In this document: positions 22,433-34,245 of the stretch, one piece after another
Position numbering within the stretch: the stretch's first letter is position 1
Layout of the letters: each line of letters begins with the position of its first letter
Source of the DNA: Ooceraea biroi
Lineage: Eukaryota > Arthropoda > Insecta > Hymenoptera > Formicidae
DNA: 64,000 nucleotides
Assembly: GCF_003672135.1 (NCBI RefSeq)
Contig: NC_039519.1
Location: 6,510,001 to 6,574,000 of the forward strand
Direction: 5' to 3'
The notes under the pieces: model-generated
The model's database searches: none
What the model was told of the DNA's origin: nothing
The model's input: the letters and a program-made list of their open reading frames with translations, nothing else
Made by a program: the position numbers and the translations under genes

Positions 22433-25400
22433 CTGTAATCAGAAAACGTTATGACAATTAATCAGGAAAACTAATCAAATCGTACAAGCCATGCCAGATA
22501 ACACACACACATGCCAGATTTTTTCGCACGCTCATTGATACCTTCCGCTCAAGAATACGATTTCGCTCGGCCTATGTTTCTGATTAGAATCAGTATCGGA
22601 TATCAAATCAGCAAATCGGACTAATCTGGGCTATATAGGATGTTTCGCAGTGGCCCGCTGGTGCTTCGGAATATTGTAATCCTCGAGTTTCTTTCGTCTA
22701 TTTAAATATAGTCGCTGTCTATTCTGGCGTTGGCTCATAAATTTAGAATCGCGCGTTTATAGCGATTGACGCAAGGACTCGGAGCGCGCACGTGGATGGA
22801 AGAACGTTCGAAAGGTGACAGGGACGCTGCTAGAATGTCACGTCTTTTTTTAAATAATCTTGTAACAATCGTAGTCCCGCGGCTTCATATTTGTGAGACG
22901 AGCCTTGCGTTTCTAGGGACCTAGCGATACATATTCTAAAATCGGATGCATGACACAGTACCATCGCAGCCACGGCACGATTAAATATGGAAATTAAACT
23001 GAAACGTCTTTATGCACGCTTCGCTGATTTTCGTTATTTATAAACTTTGACTGTTAATAACATGTGACGAAAAAGATTCATACGTATGTGCTAATAAAAA
23101 TTTGAAAAATACTGCAAAAATATTGCTATTTAAATAATATAATATTTTTAAAGAGCAGCATTTAAATCTAACTCTCAATGTCCTTTTTAAATCTTTTGAA
23201 TCCGCTACTGTTAACTTTGAAAAGGTTCAAGCGTCTGTCGGAATTTCCACGTGGCATCGCGAGTGTCAGGTTTTTCTTCGCCGCACTAGCGCTGTGCCGG
23301 AGGAAAAAGGTAAGATTTAATCGCCGCGGGAGAGACAATTAATTACGTACCACCGTAGCACCGGTAATAAATAACCGCGTTATTCAATTACGCCTAGCCG
23401 CGCCGACCTTCCAGGCTACCGCAAAAAAATGGGCAAGGTCCCGCGCGATTTCTAGCAATAAAGTTCTCTCAAGCCGATGCAAAACTGATCGACAAGTAAA
23501 AAAAGCGCCAATTGCCGGACAAATTCGAGCGGGCTGCGCACTGACTTGACGAATGGAGAAAGTCTGGATACTCGCTCGGATCGATCGCGATCGGTCAGTC
23601 GGCCGGTCGATCGCCGACGGAAGTAATGCTTTTCTCCTCTCCCCCTCCGAGTTGTCCAAGCCCGCGACTTGTCACGGCAGCTTGTGCGGAAACGAAAGCA
23701 CAAACTGATTATTATCGCTAATTGCTTAATTCTAGCGTCGGCCACGGAATGCCGCGTAATTCCGTCGCGAAAACAAGAAGCAGCGGGAATTCGCGCTTGC
23801 CAACCGAGGGACGGAGGAGGAATGCGTGTTCGACGTAACCTGGAAGATTGCAATCGTAACTCTTACAAAGTAAGGAAACGGCACAAATATCGAAAGCGAT
23901 CTGCCTTGCGCGCTATGCTAATTCGATTTATTTTTTCGTGAGACCAACGCGACGAGACAGAGAGAGAGAAAGGGAGAAAAAATTGACATGCACTCCCTAC
24001 AATGGGGAGAAAAATGATGTAATCCGACGTAATCCGGAAGACTGCGATTATGATCATTATTACACGTCGACGTGGCGGAAATATCCGGCGCGATATTTAC
24101 ACCGAGGGCTTCGATCTGTCGCTTAATTTGATTTACGCGCGCGCACCAAACACGTCACGATCGCGGCGGAATTGCGAAAATTATGCGACGCGAATCGAAT
24201 CGACCGCTATCGCGCGGCTTGAATTAATCCGATACGCGCGTTAAAGTCGCTCGAACGATCCGCTTCGCAGCAGAATACGCGGTATGGTGCGTTCGTGCTG
24301 GTTAAAATTCGACCTTTCCAGCCGCGCGCAACGTCCTCGTTTCCGTATCGCGAAAATGCGGCGATAAAGCGCCGCGAAGAACCAAACGGAGTGCTGAATT
24401 AATATGGCCGATATCTTCATCGGCGTTCCTCGACGGTATTTACCGTGCATCCCCGTACGCTATTCCCCGTACTTCCTAAGAGGACGGTTTTATATACGAA
24501 CCGTCGCTTTCTGGCGCATTACAAACATTTCTTTATAAAAGGAAAAATACAAAAGTGCCGTTTATCCGTTCCACCGCTGCAGAGCACAATAAACTGCTCG
24601 CGATATTAAGCGCACGATAAATCGTCTTTTGGCTATCGCGTTGCCAGTGTGAGCCTGCTCCGTTCGTCTGGATCACGCGAGTTTCGTTTATTCGCGAAAA
24701 ACGCCGTAAAAGTGAAGCTTGTCTGAGAGCGCGCGAACATGTCGCGTCTAGAATGCGAATCCCTTCGAGGCGAGGACTGAAAAAGGCTACGGACAATAAT
24801 TCACCGTCACGGCGGTATGAAGATATCACTCGGCGATCGAGCGGAATATCTTTAAGGGGATTTAGCAGAGAGCGGAGGGGTGAGATGTTTGAAGACTTGC
24901 GACGTCTACCGACGATGGAGCTCGTCGTCGTCGGCGAGCTCGCGACAAAGCTGGTTCGAGAGAACTGCACGCACACCATGTACAATACAATCGCTATTTG
25001 CGGACAGCTCTACGCTAATTTGTAACCGAAACGGAGAAGATACAGCGCGACGTGCCGACGATGTCGGACTGTCACCGAAACGTTACGCGCGATGAGCGAT
25101 CGACCTGAAACGGTCTAAAAAGATATTTCCGGAAACGCGGAGAGGAAGCGGCGGGATTTTCAGCGACCCGTAGTCTACTCGCCGTAAAACGTTATTGACG
25201 TGCCTCTCTTCTCTATATAGTTGAATAAATTCAACCGAGTTAATTTTCTGGGAGAAGGAGCACGCGCTACATCAAATGTATAACTCTACCGTAAAATAAT
25301 ACGCTTCGCCAATGCCACAAATTCATGAAAATTCATGCGTCTGCCCAAGTGCCGAATTACGTCGCGCTGTTTGCGGGCAAAAATCGAATGACTCGCGTCC

Positions 25401-27566
25401 TAGGACTGGTACGCGGGATTTGTCCTGTCACGGGGATTAATGCAAGACACGAGAACTCCGACGTATGGAAATGACGTTTTTGCGTTCCGCGCGGAGCCGC
25501 TTCGGTTTCGCGCGGCCGTAGCCGGCTCGATGAGGGGGCACAGGCAGACCGAGGGAAATTTAGCAAAGCCTGACAAACGACCGCCATTTATAAGTAGATA
25601 GGTCAAGGCGAGCGCTTAAGCATCTCGGTATAAATTGCGAAAAAACGCAGAGGCAGGCAGCGGAGGGTGAACGAGGGAGCAAGACGCGCGGCGTTATTCG
25701 GCCGCTCCCCGTGATACTGTCAGCGATTATCTTCGGTTGAAAATATAAATCGGCGAGATACATCGCGCGAGCTGGCGGATCGCCGCGAGCATTCAGAAAA
25801 TTGCCGAATGATGGAGGCGCCGCCGTCGGCGAATTTCACGTGCCGACGAGGTAAACACCATACCCCGACAACATCGATCTCCCCCCCCGTTTCTCTCTCT
25901 CTTATTCCTCTTTCCTCTCGTTTTTCCGTGGCACTTGGTCTCCGTTGCATCGCGCAGCCGCGGCGTCGAAATCAACTTGAAAATCGCACGACGCATAGCG
26001 CGAAGAAATATCGGAGGCGTCCCACCTGACTATTAATCTTTCGCGAGAGATGCGAGGCGCGATGCGAAGCATGTCGCCGAGAACAGTGCGTAGAGGGGAA
26101 AAATCAAATCCGTCCTCGGTACCGCGAGACACGTCCGCGCTCGTGGATTCGAATAACTTTCCGCGCAACTCTGCTATTTGTCTTGGGACTTCTCACGTTA
26201 ATCTGCCTAATCCACGTGCTCCTTAATCCTACGACAGCGAATGATAATCTCGGGTTCTACGAAGATTCCGCGGAAAAGAACAGCTAAGACTCTCGATGAC
26301 GTTTGACGGTGAGGGAAACTCGTAAGCGAGCCCTCCACGTCAGCCATGTTTTATTTCAAACAAACTCCTGCGTCGAAATTTTCATTTGACATTTAGTATC
26401 GGCATGAAAATAAAATCGTTCACACCGAGGCGGGGGCAGAGCCGTCCGGCGTCAAATATAATCGAGATAGATTGATTATTATTTAACGCGCCAAATGACG
26501 ATTTACAATTTATAATAAAACTTCCAGCGGTGCGCACCGATCGCAGAGATCAAGAAGCTTAAGGATGACGCTTTCGCTGTTAATTGCGTATGGCCGACAG
26601 TTTGAGGAGAAGGAAGAAGAGCACAAGGATCGATTTCCTTGCGATTATTATCGGCATTTGAGGAGGATCGTAACGTCACATAACTCTCGTTTATGAGGCG
26701 TTTTTACCTCGACTTCGCGTGAACTCTTCCATTTCGCGTTCGATTTAATATTCTCTTTTCACCAGCGCGCACAAATTACACGACACATAAAGTATAATTA
26801 CCGCACACGGCACTAATTAGTTCTTTAGAAATTCAATTATCTCAAGTGCTTCATAGAAAATCAGATAAAGCTCCCGTAAGACAGCTCGCGCCGCACTCAC
26901 TATCTTTCCTATCACTCCTCTCATTACGTTAGAATAGAAAATCCAACGATATAAATCGCGCCAACGTAAAGCTTTTCGAATTAACCTCTAAACGGTCACG
27001 CTACGAGCGCCATACTTGGACAAAACGTTTTCCTCACAATGGCGATTATATTAAATATCGTAATCATCTAGTTTCCCGATCTGAAATACATTAACGATCG
27101 CCTATATCGACGCGTGGAAATCTTTCTGCTGCAAGTTGGCAAATTCAGGCCTTTATACTCACATGTTTATTTCCCAATTGCCATAAACACTTGATAATAC
27201 CGCACCTTTGGGAACCTCGTGGTGCCACGTTAAATAAAGTTATGTTGCGCGTTCGGGAAACTCCTGACGCGACACTTTGCAGTGGCGTCGGGAGCGCGAA
27301 TGAATTACTGCCGATTTACATCGCGGACACATTTTCGGAGAACGCAGCTGGGCTCAGTATCGGACATCACTGGCTTTAAATCGCGGGCAGCGAGCCGAGT
27401 TAGGCCCATTTATCTGACCCGTGAATATGCCTAACGACTGTCCAGACGGAAAAGGAAAAAACGCAAGCGACGCGGCGCGCACGGCCAACGGAGAACGGCG
27501 AGAAATCGATACGACTTTAATCCGTAGGCTAAAGGCCGATATCCGCGGCAATCGGGAGAGCGAAAG

Positions 27567-27587
27567 TGATTGATGGATACCCATAAA
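27567..27587 (+). promoter_or_regulatory. overlapping Hox-Exd-type motifs in hth intron 1
   Basis: The plus strand carries TGATTGATGG overlapping TGATGGATAC, so two TGATNNAT Hox-Exd octamers (27567-27574 and 27571-27578) share four bases. CCATAAA, a Hox-type TTTATGG core on the other strand, follows at 27581-27587. Single TGATNNAT octamers are common by chance, but the overlapping pair plus a third core is unusual. The motifs sit in a GC-rich block (about 27360-27740) of the first intron, a plausible enhancer position. Binding is not shown. Confidence 0.3.
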
Positions 27588-30500
27588 TACGTAATCACGG
27601 CTCATTCGGCGGCGGTGCAGCGCCGACGGAGGACGAAAAATCGGCTACACCACGTCGTCGAGGAGCCGTCGTCCGCCATTCACCAGCGGCATATTTAATC
27701 CGACGCGCGCTTGTCACGTTACACGGGTTTCCTTCGAGAACACGTACGCGCACCACATGCGAAATAAGCGCATCTTTTTCTCTCGTCCTTTTCCACCCTT
27801 ATAGCCGCCGCGCAACTGACCGCATCTCGTTAATCAGAATTAGCGAAACGGGATTCGGGATTAGAAATCAAGTTGAGACGAGAGGCACGGAGATGCGTGG
27901 GAATAAAATCAAAATAAATATAGAAAATGGGAATAACATGAGAGCAAAATGAAGATGGATCAACATTGTCAGGATCTCTATTGATTCACGGCAGCCGGGA
28001 TATCTTCTTAGAAAATTTGTCGCTTGTATCACTCGTCTCCTCTCGGAGATCTTGAATAGAATAATAAAAGCAATTCTCCGCTTCAAATGTTTTCGCAAGA
28101 AATCGAGTTTGCAAAGGAGATTTCAATATTTAACAGGGTACTTTAAATCGCGTGTAAAGCGAAGCATGAAGCAACCTGGCAGGTGAATAAGCGTGTCACT
28201 CTCCGCGCAAGCTCTGTCATTAAGACGTGTGCCGCTAGTTCTGGTACAGTTTGTACGCAACGCTTCGACTGGGCAAAATTGAAGGACGGTACAAATCACT
28301 AATAATCCCGGACAACTTTAATGTGCTTATCGCGGTCACTCGAAATCCCGACAGCCACGATCGTTCGGCGGAGATTTAAAAACGTGTAAATACTCGAATG
28401 CCGTCACTTCTTCAAGAGTCACGCGCTTCTGAAGCTGGAGAAGTATTCATCATGTTTCGACAGTGTCTTTTGCAATCTCCGATAGGCCATTAGGTCGTCG
28501 AGAAAAGTTCGCCCGTCAAAGATCGAGCTTTACCGCAAGGACGCCGCTTTCTCCGCTCGTTCGATTCGCGAATCGCGAGGAATTCATCGCGGTGCACGCG
28601 AAAGAGTTTTCGCGACTCATCGGGGCAACACGCACGCAACGGATGCACGCACGCACGCACGTTTCGGCAATTTTGTAAGAGCGGAATCAATGCGGCAATT
28701 GAGACACCACCGCCGGACGCAAACGTGTCATTTGCCCGAAATTATCGATACTCATTACACTCGCCTTACTCGGAACGGTTTATATCGCGAAGCGCATTTA
28801 ACACCTTGATGATGCACTGATAGTCGGTCATTTGTGTAACGATTCGTTGTAACGGGGCACAACCCGCGCGAGATACACTCGGAATTGCGCGCCGGTTTCA
28901 ATTTCTGCTCGCGCGATTAAAACGGAAACGAATTATCGGCGCGAGAAGGCATTCCGAGAACGGCGGGGTCGACTCTTGCCGGGATCGACCGAGAGAAATG
29001 GATAAACAGATTCTCGAACACATCCCATTGTTTTCGTCACACTTGTGATGATTACGAGCCGCGTGTATCGCGATGTCACACAAACGAGGCGCGTAAACAC
29101 GCGAGCGGTTATCGGCGCGCGAGAGGAGCGTTGCTTTCGCGCCGAGCCGAGCCGAGCCGGTTATCGGGATCAAACACGGGCCGTTTAACGTCGCGTACTG
29201 GACGATCGAGAAATGTCAGCGTGGCCGAACTTAATCCGCGTCTCTTTCGCCTCGGATCGAGGCAAGTCGAACCCGCGCATTTGCATACGGCGCAAATAAT
29301 GCGTTGCGCCCATAATATTGATTCGTTTAATCGAACAGGCATCGACTTTGCATCGGCGAAACGAGTCAGCCAGCCTCGGGAAAGATCGATTTTCTTCGAA
29401 GCGTTTCGAGCGTTTATTCATAAGGCGTCGATCTCATTCGCCAAAATACGATTTAACGTTTTTTAAACTTTTATTATTCCTTTTCTCAAAAGCTAGATAT
29501 TTGAAGCTCGCTGCAGTTGCCGTTTTTGAAAGCGTAATGCCACTCACTCTGCGTGACAAGAAAGATAAATTTATTTACACTGATTTATTTCATGCTACGC
29601 ACGCGGATTGAAAATGTAAGAATTATTTCCATTCTGCGCATTATTTTAGCATCGCGACAATTGCTGATTTATGCAGTTCTTTAGTTATCTGAATATTCAA
29701 GAGTAAACATCTTAGAAACACTGCGAGGGAACATCGTGCACGCATCCGACGGCCAAAATTCTATCACGCTATCTCGAGAACCGGGAATGTAGATCAATGG
29801 TGAACACAAGCGCAATAATACATACAGTCTAGTATAATACAATATTGCATAATTTGATAAGCATTTAATTGGAATTTATCACAGTAATTTATGAAAATAG
29901 ATTTTAACATCTGTCACGACGCGTGACATAAAATCCCGGACAAGAACCTACTCGCGCTGGAGTCGCCTAGAGATTCATAGATACAATCGCGCTTGCATAT
30001 TATCTTCCATTGAACCCACAGAAATCGCGGTTCAACTTGAACACACGTGCACAGTTCTATGGCAGATTCCACGTAAAGGGTAAAAGGCTGTCACGAGGAT
30101 GCTAGGGCTGGCCGAGATTTTAGACGGGAGTGGCAATTGTCCTGCAATTCGCCGCATTCATCCGTCGCGTGAACGCGAAACCGCAAGTGACACGAGAAGC
30201 GCCTAATTAATTCCCTGAAAAGAAGCATCCTCGAGCGCGAGCTGTCGAGCTCCGTTCGCCACTCCGAAACAAGGAGACGTCCCCGTCAAAACGATCGGTT
30301 CCCGTGGTTCCCCTGTCAGGGCGAACGCGAAACTTCAGCGAATCGTTTACTCGCAGCCGTTACTTCCCGCGCGATCCCCGCGTTGGCATTTCACGCGGAC
30401 TTTGTCATCCGCCGGCGGTATTTCACGGGAGATAACTGACGCGCGGATAACGGACTTTAACCGCAAAATGAGAATTTTTAGAGCGAAAAGGACGTCCGGG

Positions 30501-31677
30501 AAATTCAGCGCGATACGTCGAATTTGCGATTTTCCGGGAACGCGGCGAGACTCGCTCCCAGGTTCCGAGAATGACGCTCGTTGACGTTCAACTATTGAAA
30601 ACATTTTAATGCGGTTACATGGGAATTCGAGGTAATACAGATTTAAGTAATGCAAATAAAGCTGGAATAAATTTCGGAGATCGCACTGTGCGAGACAACG
30701 TGAATTTTTCTTTATTCCCTGTATTATGCAATACTGTTAGACCGGAACACAATTTTCCTAAACTGCTCGTGTCACTCCCGACGACTCGATGCGGAACAAA
30801 AGTTGCTGCGGTAATATTTAATAAAATTATTGCGCGCCAGTGATTTATCGTTGGAACAATTTCCCGATCATTTATTACGTTTAACAGCGCAGATATAATG
30901 AAGAAACAGCACGCTAACTTTTGACACGTTAGAATCGTTTACGACGCACGATGAATGGAAACGTATATTTCGAGGTCGTGACGCCTTTCATTATTGAGAA
31001 CAACGGACCGTCAACTTACCGCTTGTTTTAATTAATCGTTCACGATGTCGCGCGTTTATCGCCGCGACTGGACTGAATGAAAGCTGCACTCTCCTTCCGA
31101 AACGCGACAGAATACTTTCGGATCGGAAAAGGACAGCGACTCGAGGAATAAAAAAGCCAAGTTTACGCGTTGCCGCGGCAGATTCACCTCGAACCCTTCC
31201 AAGGAGAATTCTCGCGAGCTGATTTCAGCTGCAACGTTCGTAGGGCGATTCCACGGGTATCCCGCGCGAGCACTCGAGCAGTCGGCTCGTGAATCGACGA
31301 GCGTGAGGCGTCGTTCGCAATCGAGGCCAGAGGAAATTTACTCGCGGGTGTTGCGTTGCGATTATCAGTCGTCATTACGCCGCGCGGTCAAAGTCGTCCG
31401 ATTACGATGCGTGTAATCGGTGCGCAAACACGAAACGGGCCCGTGAGACTCGCGGCGGATTTTCAGCGTTCTCCCGCAGCCGTGAACCGCGGCGGTGCCG
31501 GTGACGCGGGCGCGCGCGAATCGCTCCGAATTTCGCGCGCGAGTAAGAAGCTCGCTCACGGCGAGCCCGAGAGCGGGCCTTTGTGCGGCTGTCGTCCCGT
31601 CTTCCATCGGCCGCCGCGGCGCGTTGTAAGCGGCGTTACAAAGCGCCGGGACGGCCGACATGTAAATTCCCTTCCGC

Positions 31678-31700
31678 GAGAGAGAGAGAGAGAAAGAGAG
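31678..31700 (+). repeat. GA microsatellite
   Basis: GA run with one AAA interruption in a GC-rich block of intron 1, about 0.7 kb from the exon 1 donor. Confidence 0.8.
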
Positions 31701-32394
31701 GCACGGCGACGATTTCAATTCAAATTCACCAGAAATCGCGCGCGTCTCGAAGGCTTCTCTCGAGCGGCGACACAACGCGAGAGGAAGGAAAGCTGTTTTG
31801 CACATTTAAATTCGCGGCGCGACGATTCCCCAGGACCGCGCCGGGCGAGGATCCTCCGCACAGCATCCGGAAGAGCGAAACTTCTGTGAAGAAACTACGC
31901 GAAGCGCGCGCGCCAACGCTGGTACGATTAGTTCTCGGAATGGTAAATCACTTTTATTTATACTCGTTTTTAAAGTTCCTTAGGACGAATGATAGCGTTG
32001 TATTCAAACTTTAACTTCGACAAGACGTTATTGCTTTTCGGGTACACTTTTAGATACACTTTTAGGGACTCTCGAATATCCGACGTGCACAGTCGAGAGC
32101 ATGCCTTTCAGGAGAAAGCATGCGAAGGATCGAACACCCTCTTTGGCGCGTTTCTGTCACCAATGGAACACTGTCGTTTAAAGAAACCCAAGTTCCGTCA
32201 GGTACCTATGTTTAGGTTTAGGTTCAGGTCAGTACCCGCACGTACACCCAGTGCATCCAGTGGAACGCAGCCGGATGCAATTCGACCTTCCGCAAGTAGT
32301 TGGGCGCGAATCGAGTACTCCGCGTGACGTTATTCGCAGACCGATACCGAGGAGAAAAATTGGAGGACATGCAAGTACAAGGCGTGGAACCTAC

Positions 32395-32409
32395 CCTTGG
32401 CTGCGCCAT
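32395..32409 (-). CDS. hth: homothorax coding exon 1 (start codon, MAQPR)
   Basis: The minus strand reads ATG GCG CAG CCA AGG followed by a consensus donor, GTAGGT. The five residues MAQPR are the exact N-terminus of fly Hth (vertebrate Meis begins MAQR), and joining in phase 0 to exon 2 gives the family opening MAQPRYDDG. An in-frame TGA lies upstream (plus-strand tca at 32491-32493) with no in-frame ATG between, so this is the first usable start in its frame. The bases at -3 to -1 (ttc) are not a strong insect start context. A GTG 22 codons upstream could only act as a non-standard start. Only 15 coding bases are present, so the exon would be missed by ORF-length methods. The intron to exon 2 is about 10.0 kb. 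The 5' leader extends to higher coordinates, with its cap site undetermined. Confidence 0.92.
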
Positions 32410-32976
32410 GAACGCCCTGGCCGCGCCGGGGAACTCTGCGTGCTGAGCCACCGTAGCGGCTGTATTTTCCCACACGTAAGCAAGCGAGCCTCACACTTCA
32501 CCACACTCCCCCGACACTAGTGCAACAAAGCGCCGAGACACTCGGACGCGCCGCGCTTTCGCGATAATGGACGAGGACGAGACTTGGTCGGGTTCCCCGG
32601 CCTCGCGTTACGACGGCCGACGGTGAACTGAGGACCCTCTTCTTCCGCTTTTCTCTTCTTCCTGTTTTTCCAGAGAGTCGTTTCGCGCACTCGCGCGCAC
32701 TGACACTCGCACTTCGACCTTGCACTGCCGGCCCGCTGCTCCTATTCAGCTCCGATTTCAGGTAAAAAATTCTTTCGACGTTCCGGTATTTTTGTTCCTC
32801 TTGTTCTATTTTTAGCTTTATCCTTGTAAGATCGGCGTCGCTCACGACGGGAGCTGCCGACGCTCAAGTCGCACGATCACGGACGTGCGTCAGCACAGCT
32901 CGGCGACGGATAGAGCTTGCTCGGGTAGAACCGATGCGACGGCTACGACTGCTACGGTCGGGTGTATAAATTCTTT
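32410..32976 (-). other. hth: candidate hth 5' leader: 567 nt with no upstream ATG on the sense strand
   Basis: Reading away from the hth start codon, no plus-strand cat (minus-strand ATG) occurs until 32977-32979. In random sequence of this composition several would be expected. Depletion of upstream ATGs is typical of 5' untranslated leaders, so much of this interval is probably transcribed leader contiguous with exon 1. The sequence is GC-rich, with pyrimidine-rich patches on the plus strand around 32636-32670. A non-AUG frame open through part of it does not resemble any protein I know. The transcription start and any upstream non-coding exon cannot be fixed from sequence alone. Confidence 0.5.
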
Positions 32977-33844
32977 CATTGTCGCCGCGGCTTGGACCAC
33001 TTCAATGACGCACCAGCACCTGCCGTCGATCCCGCATACCACGCGAGTACTCGCCGGGCACGTGGTACTGTCGCATGTGCGACGCCTGGTCCCTCGTGAT
33101 TGGACGACGTACGAAACTTACCTTTTCAAAGAAAGGTATGGAAGAGATCGCGCGTCGCAACGTGGCGCGATATCACTGTGATCAACGTCGAGCTACTCTT
33201 TGATGTCGCTGAGCAGGCATCGATGGTACGGAGCTAGAGCACGTTCGTGCATGAGGCAGTCGCAAGGCTGCCGAGCGAGCACGTCGCGTTCGAAGAGAAG
33301 AATGGAATTTTTCCGCCAACAGTATCCTATAACAGTCCACCGCACGTCGCCTTTGTAGTGGAGCGTCTTCTTTCCGTTTTGTTTCTACGCACTGTTTCGC
33401 ACCACCATAACCAATCACCGACGATGTCACTGATAGAACACGTTACACCTCCAGTTAACGGCACCGTTATTCAGGGAACGAGACGAGAGGAAGGCCACGA
33501 TGACGCCCGACGACGACGAAAACGACGGGCGTCACAACACACACTACTTACCGCCGTGGCACAGTCAACCGGTATCCACTCGCTCGCGTCTCGCGGGCGT
33601 TCCGCATTTACGCGAGAAGAGCCGCGAAGACGCGCACAGTGCGGCGGCAACAGCAACGGCGGCGGCAGCGGCAGCAGCAGCGACGTTGCCACGACAATGC
33701 GCTGTCCCGCGATATACGGATCTCCGAGGTTGCCGCCTTTAAACGTTGCGCACGGGTTGTAACACCGGGCCGCGCTCGTTTCGAAGGCAGCGATATTGCG
33801 CGCGCGAGGTTACGACCGGGAACCGCGTGGACACGACACCGATT

Positions 33845-33865
33845 ACGACGACGACGACGACGACG
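33845..33865 (+). repeat. (ACG)7 trinucleotide repeat
   Basis: Seven perfect ACG units in the promoter-proximal GC-rich zone of hth. Similar shorter runs lie at 33500-33530 and 34434-34450. Confidence 0.85.
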
Positions 33866-34235
33866 CGTTTACTATTCGCGACGGTACATCTTATCACCTT
33901 AACGTACGGACGCGAGTTGAGAGAGAGGAGACCGTGCGAGCGTGAGCTGTCCGCGAGACGACGGCGGGTCGACCCTCCTCCCTGACCGTAACTACTACTG
34001 CGTGTGGCACTCGTAACTCCGGCGGACAGAAGGTGGTAGCCCCGGTACTGTATGTTACACGTAGCGGCGAGCGCGCGGTCGTAGGCAGCTACGGGGATAT
34101 GCGTGTTTCAGTGTTTCCCCCACGAAAAAGCAACCGGGTGTAGATCGCACGGGTAGAGAAGAGCGGAGCGAGCGAGCGTGGAGAACAGCGCCTAGCGCGG
34201 TTTTAGATCCTGCGCCGTCCGCAGTCGTTCGCCAA

Positions 34236-34245
34236 CTGTCAATCA
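34236..34245 (-). promoter_or_regulatory. exact Exd-Hth (PBX-MEIS) composite site near the hth promoter
   Basis: The plus strand reads CTGTCAATCA, the reverse complement of TGATTGACAG. This is the classical composite element in which Exd/PBX binds TGAT and Hth/MEIS binds TGACAG. It lies about 1.8 kb upstream of the hth start codon in the promoter-proximal GC-rich block. A given 10-mer is expected about 0.12 times on both strands of 64 kb, and two exact copies occur in this window. Function is inference. Confidence 0.45.

Larger units (their letters stand above)
22433..32394 (-). other. hth: hth intron 1 (9962 bp)
   Basis: Starts at the GTAGGT donor after MAQPR and ends at the tgattacag acceptor of exon 2. 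It alternates AT-rich segments with several GC-rich blocks (about 23380-24480, 24750-25800, 27360-27740, 29100-29470 and 30340-31900). The blocks carry many CGATAA, TTAATC and ATTA-type words and could be enhancers. A GA microsatellite is at 31678-31700 and a (GCAC)n run lies near 28640. No other gene is recognisable. Confidence 0.82.

Noticed and set aside
22048..22461. 137-codon plus-strand frame over a GC-rich segment
   Set aside because: A shadow of hth exon 2, whose minus-strand reading gives an unmistakable Hth peptide bounded by splice sites.
31356..31889. 177-codon open frame on the plus strand
   Set aside because: It lies inside hth intron 1 in a GC-rich block, is dominated by Arg, Ala and Ser, has overlapping long frames on both strands and matches no family I recognise. 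A compositional artefact.
32209..32228. TTTAGG/TTAGG-like words resembling the insect telomere repeat
   Set aside because: Only two or three imperfect units, consistent with chance. No array.
32618..32626. TCAGTT initiator-like match on the minus strand near 32620
   Set aside because: It fits an insect initiator, but no TATA box or downstream promoter element is properly spaced, and the six-base pattern is common. Not called as a start site.
32964..32969. TATAAA on the plus strand in the hth upstream zone
   Set aside because: Wrong strand for hth, and no plus-strand gene or initiator is recognisable downstream.
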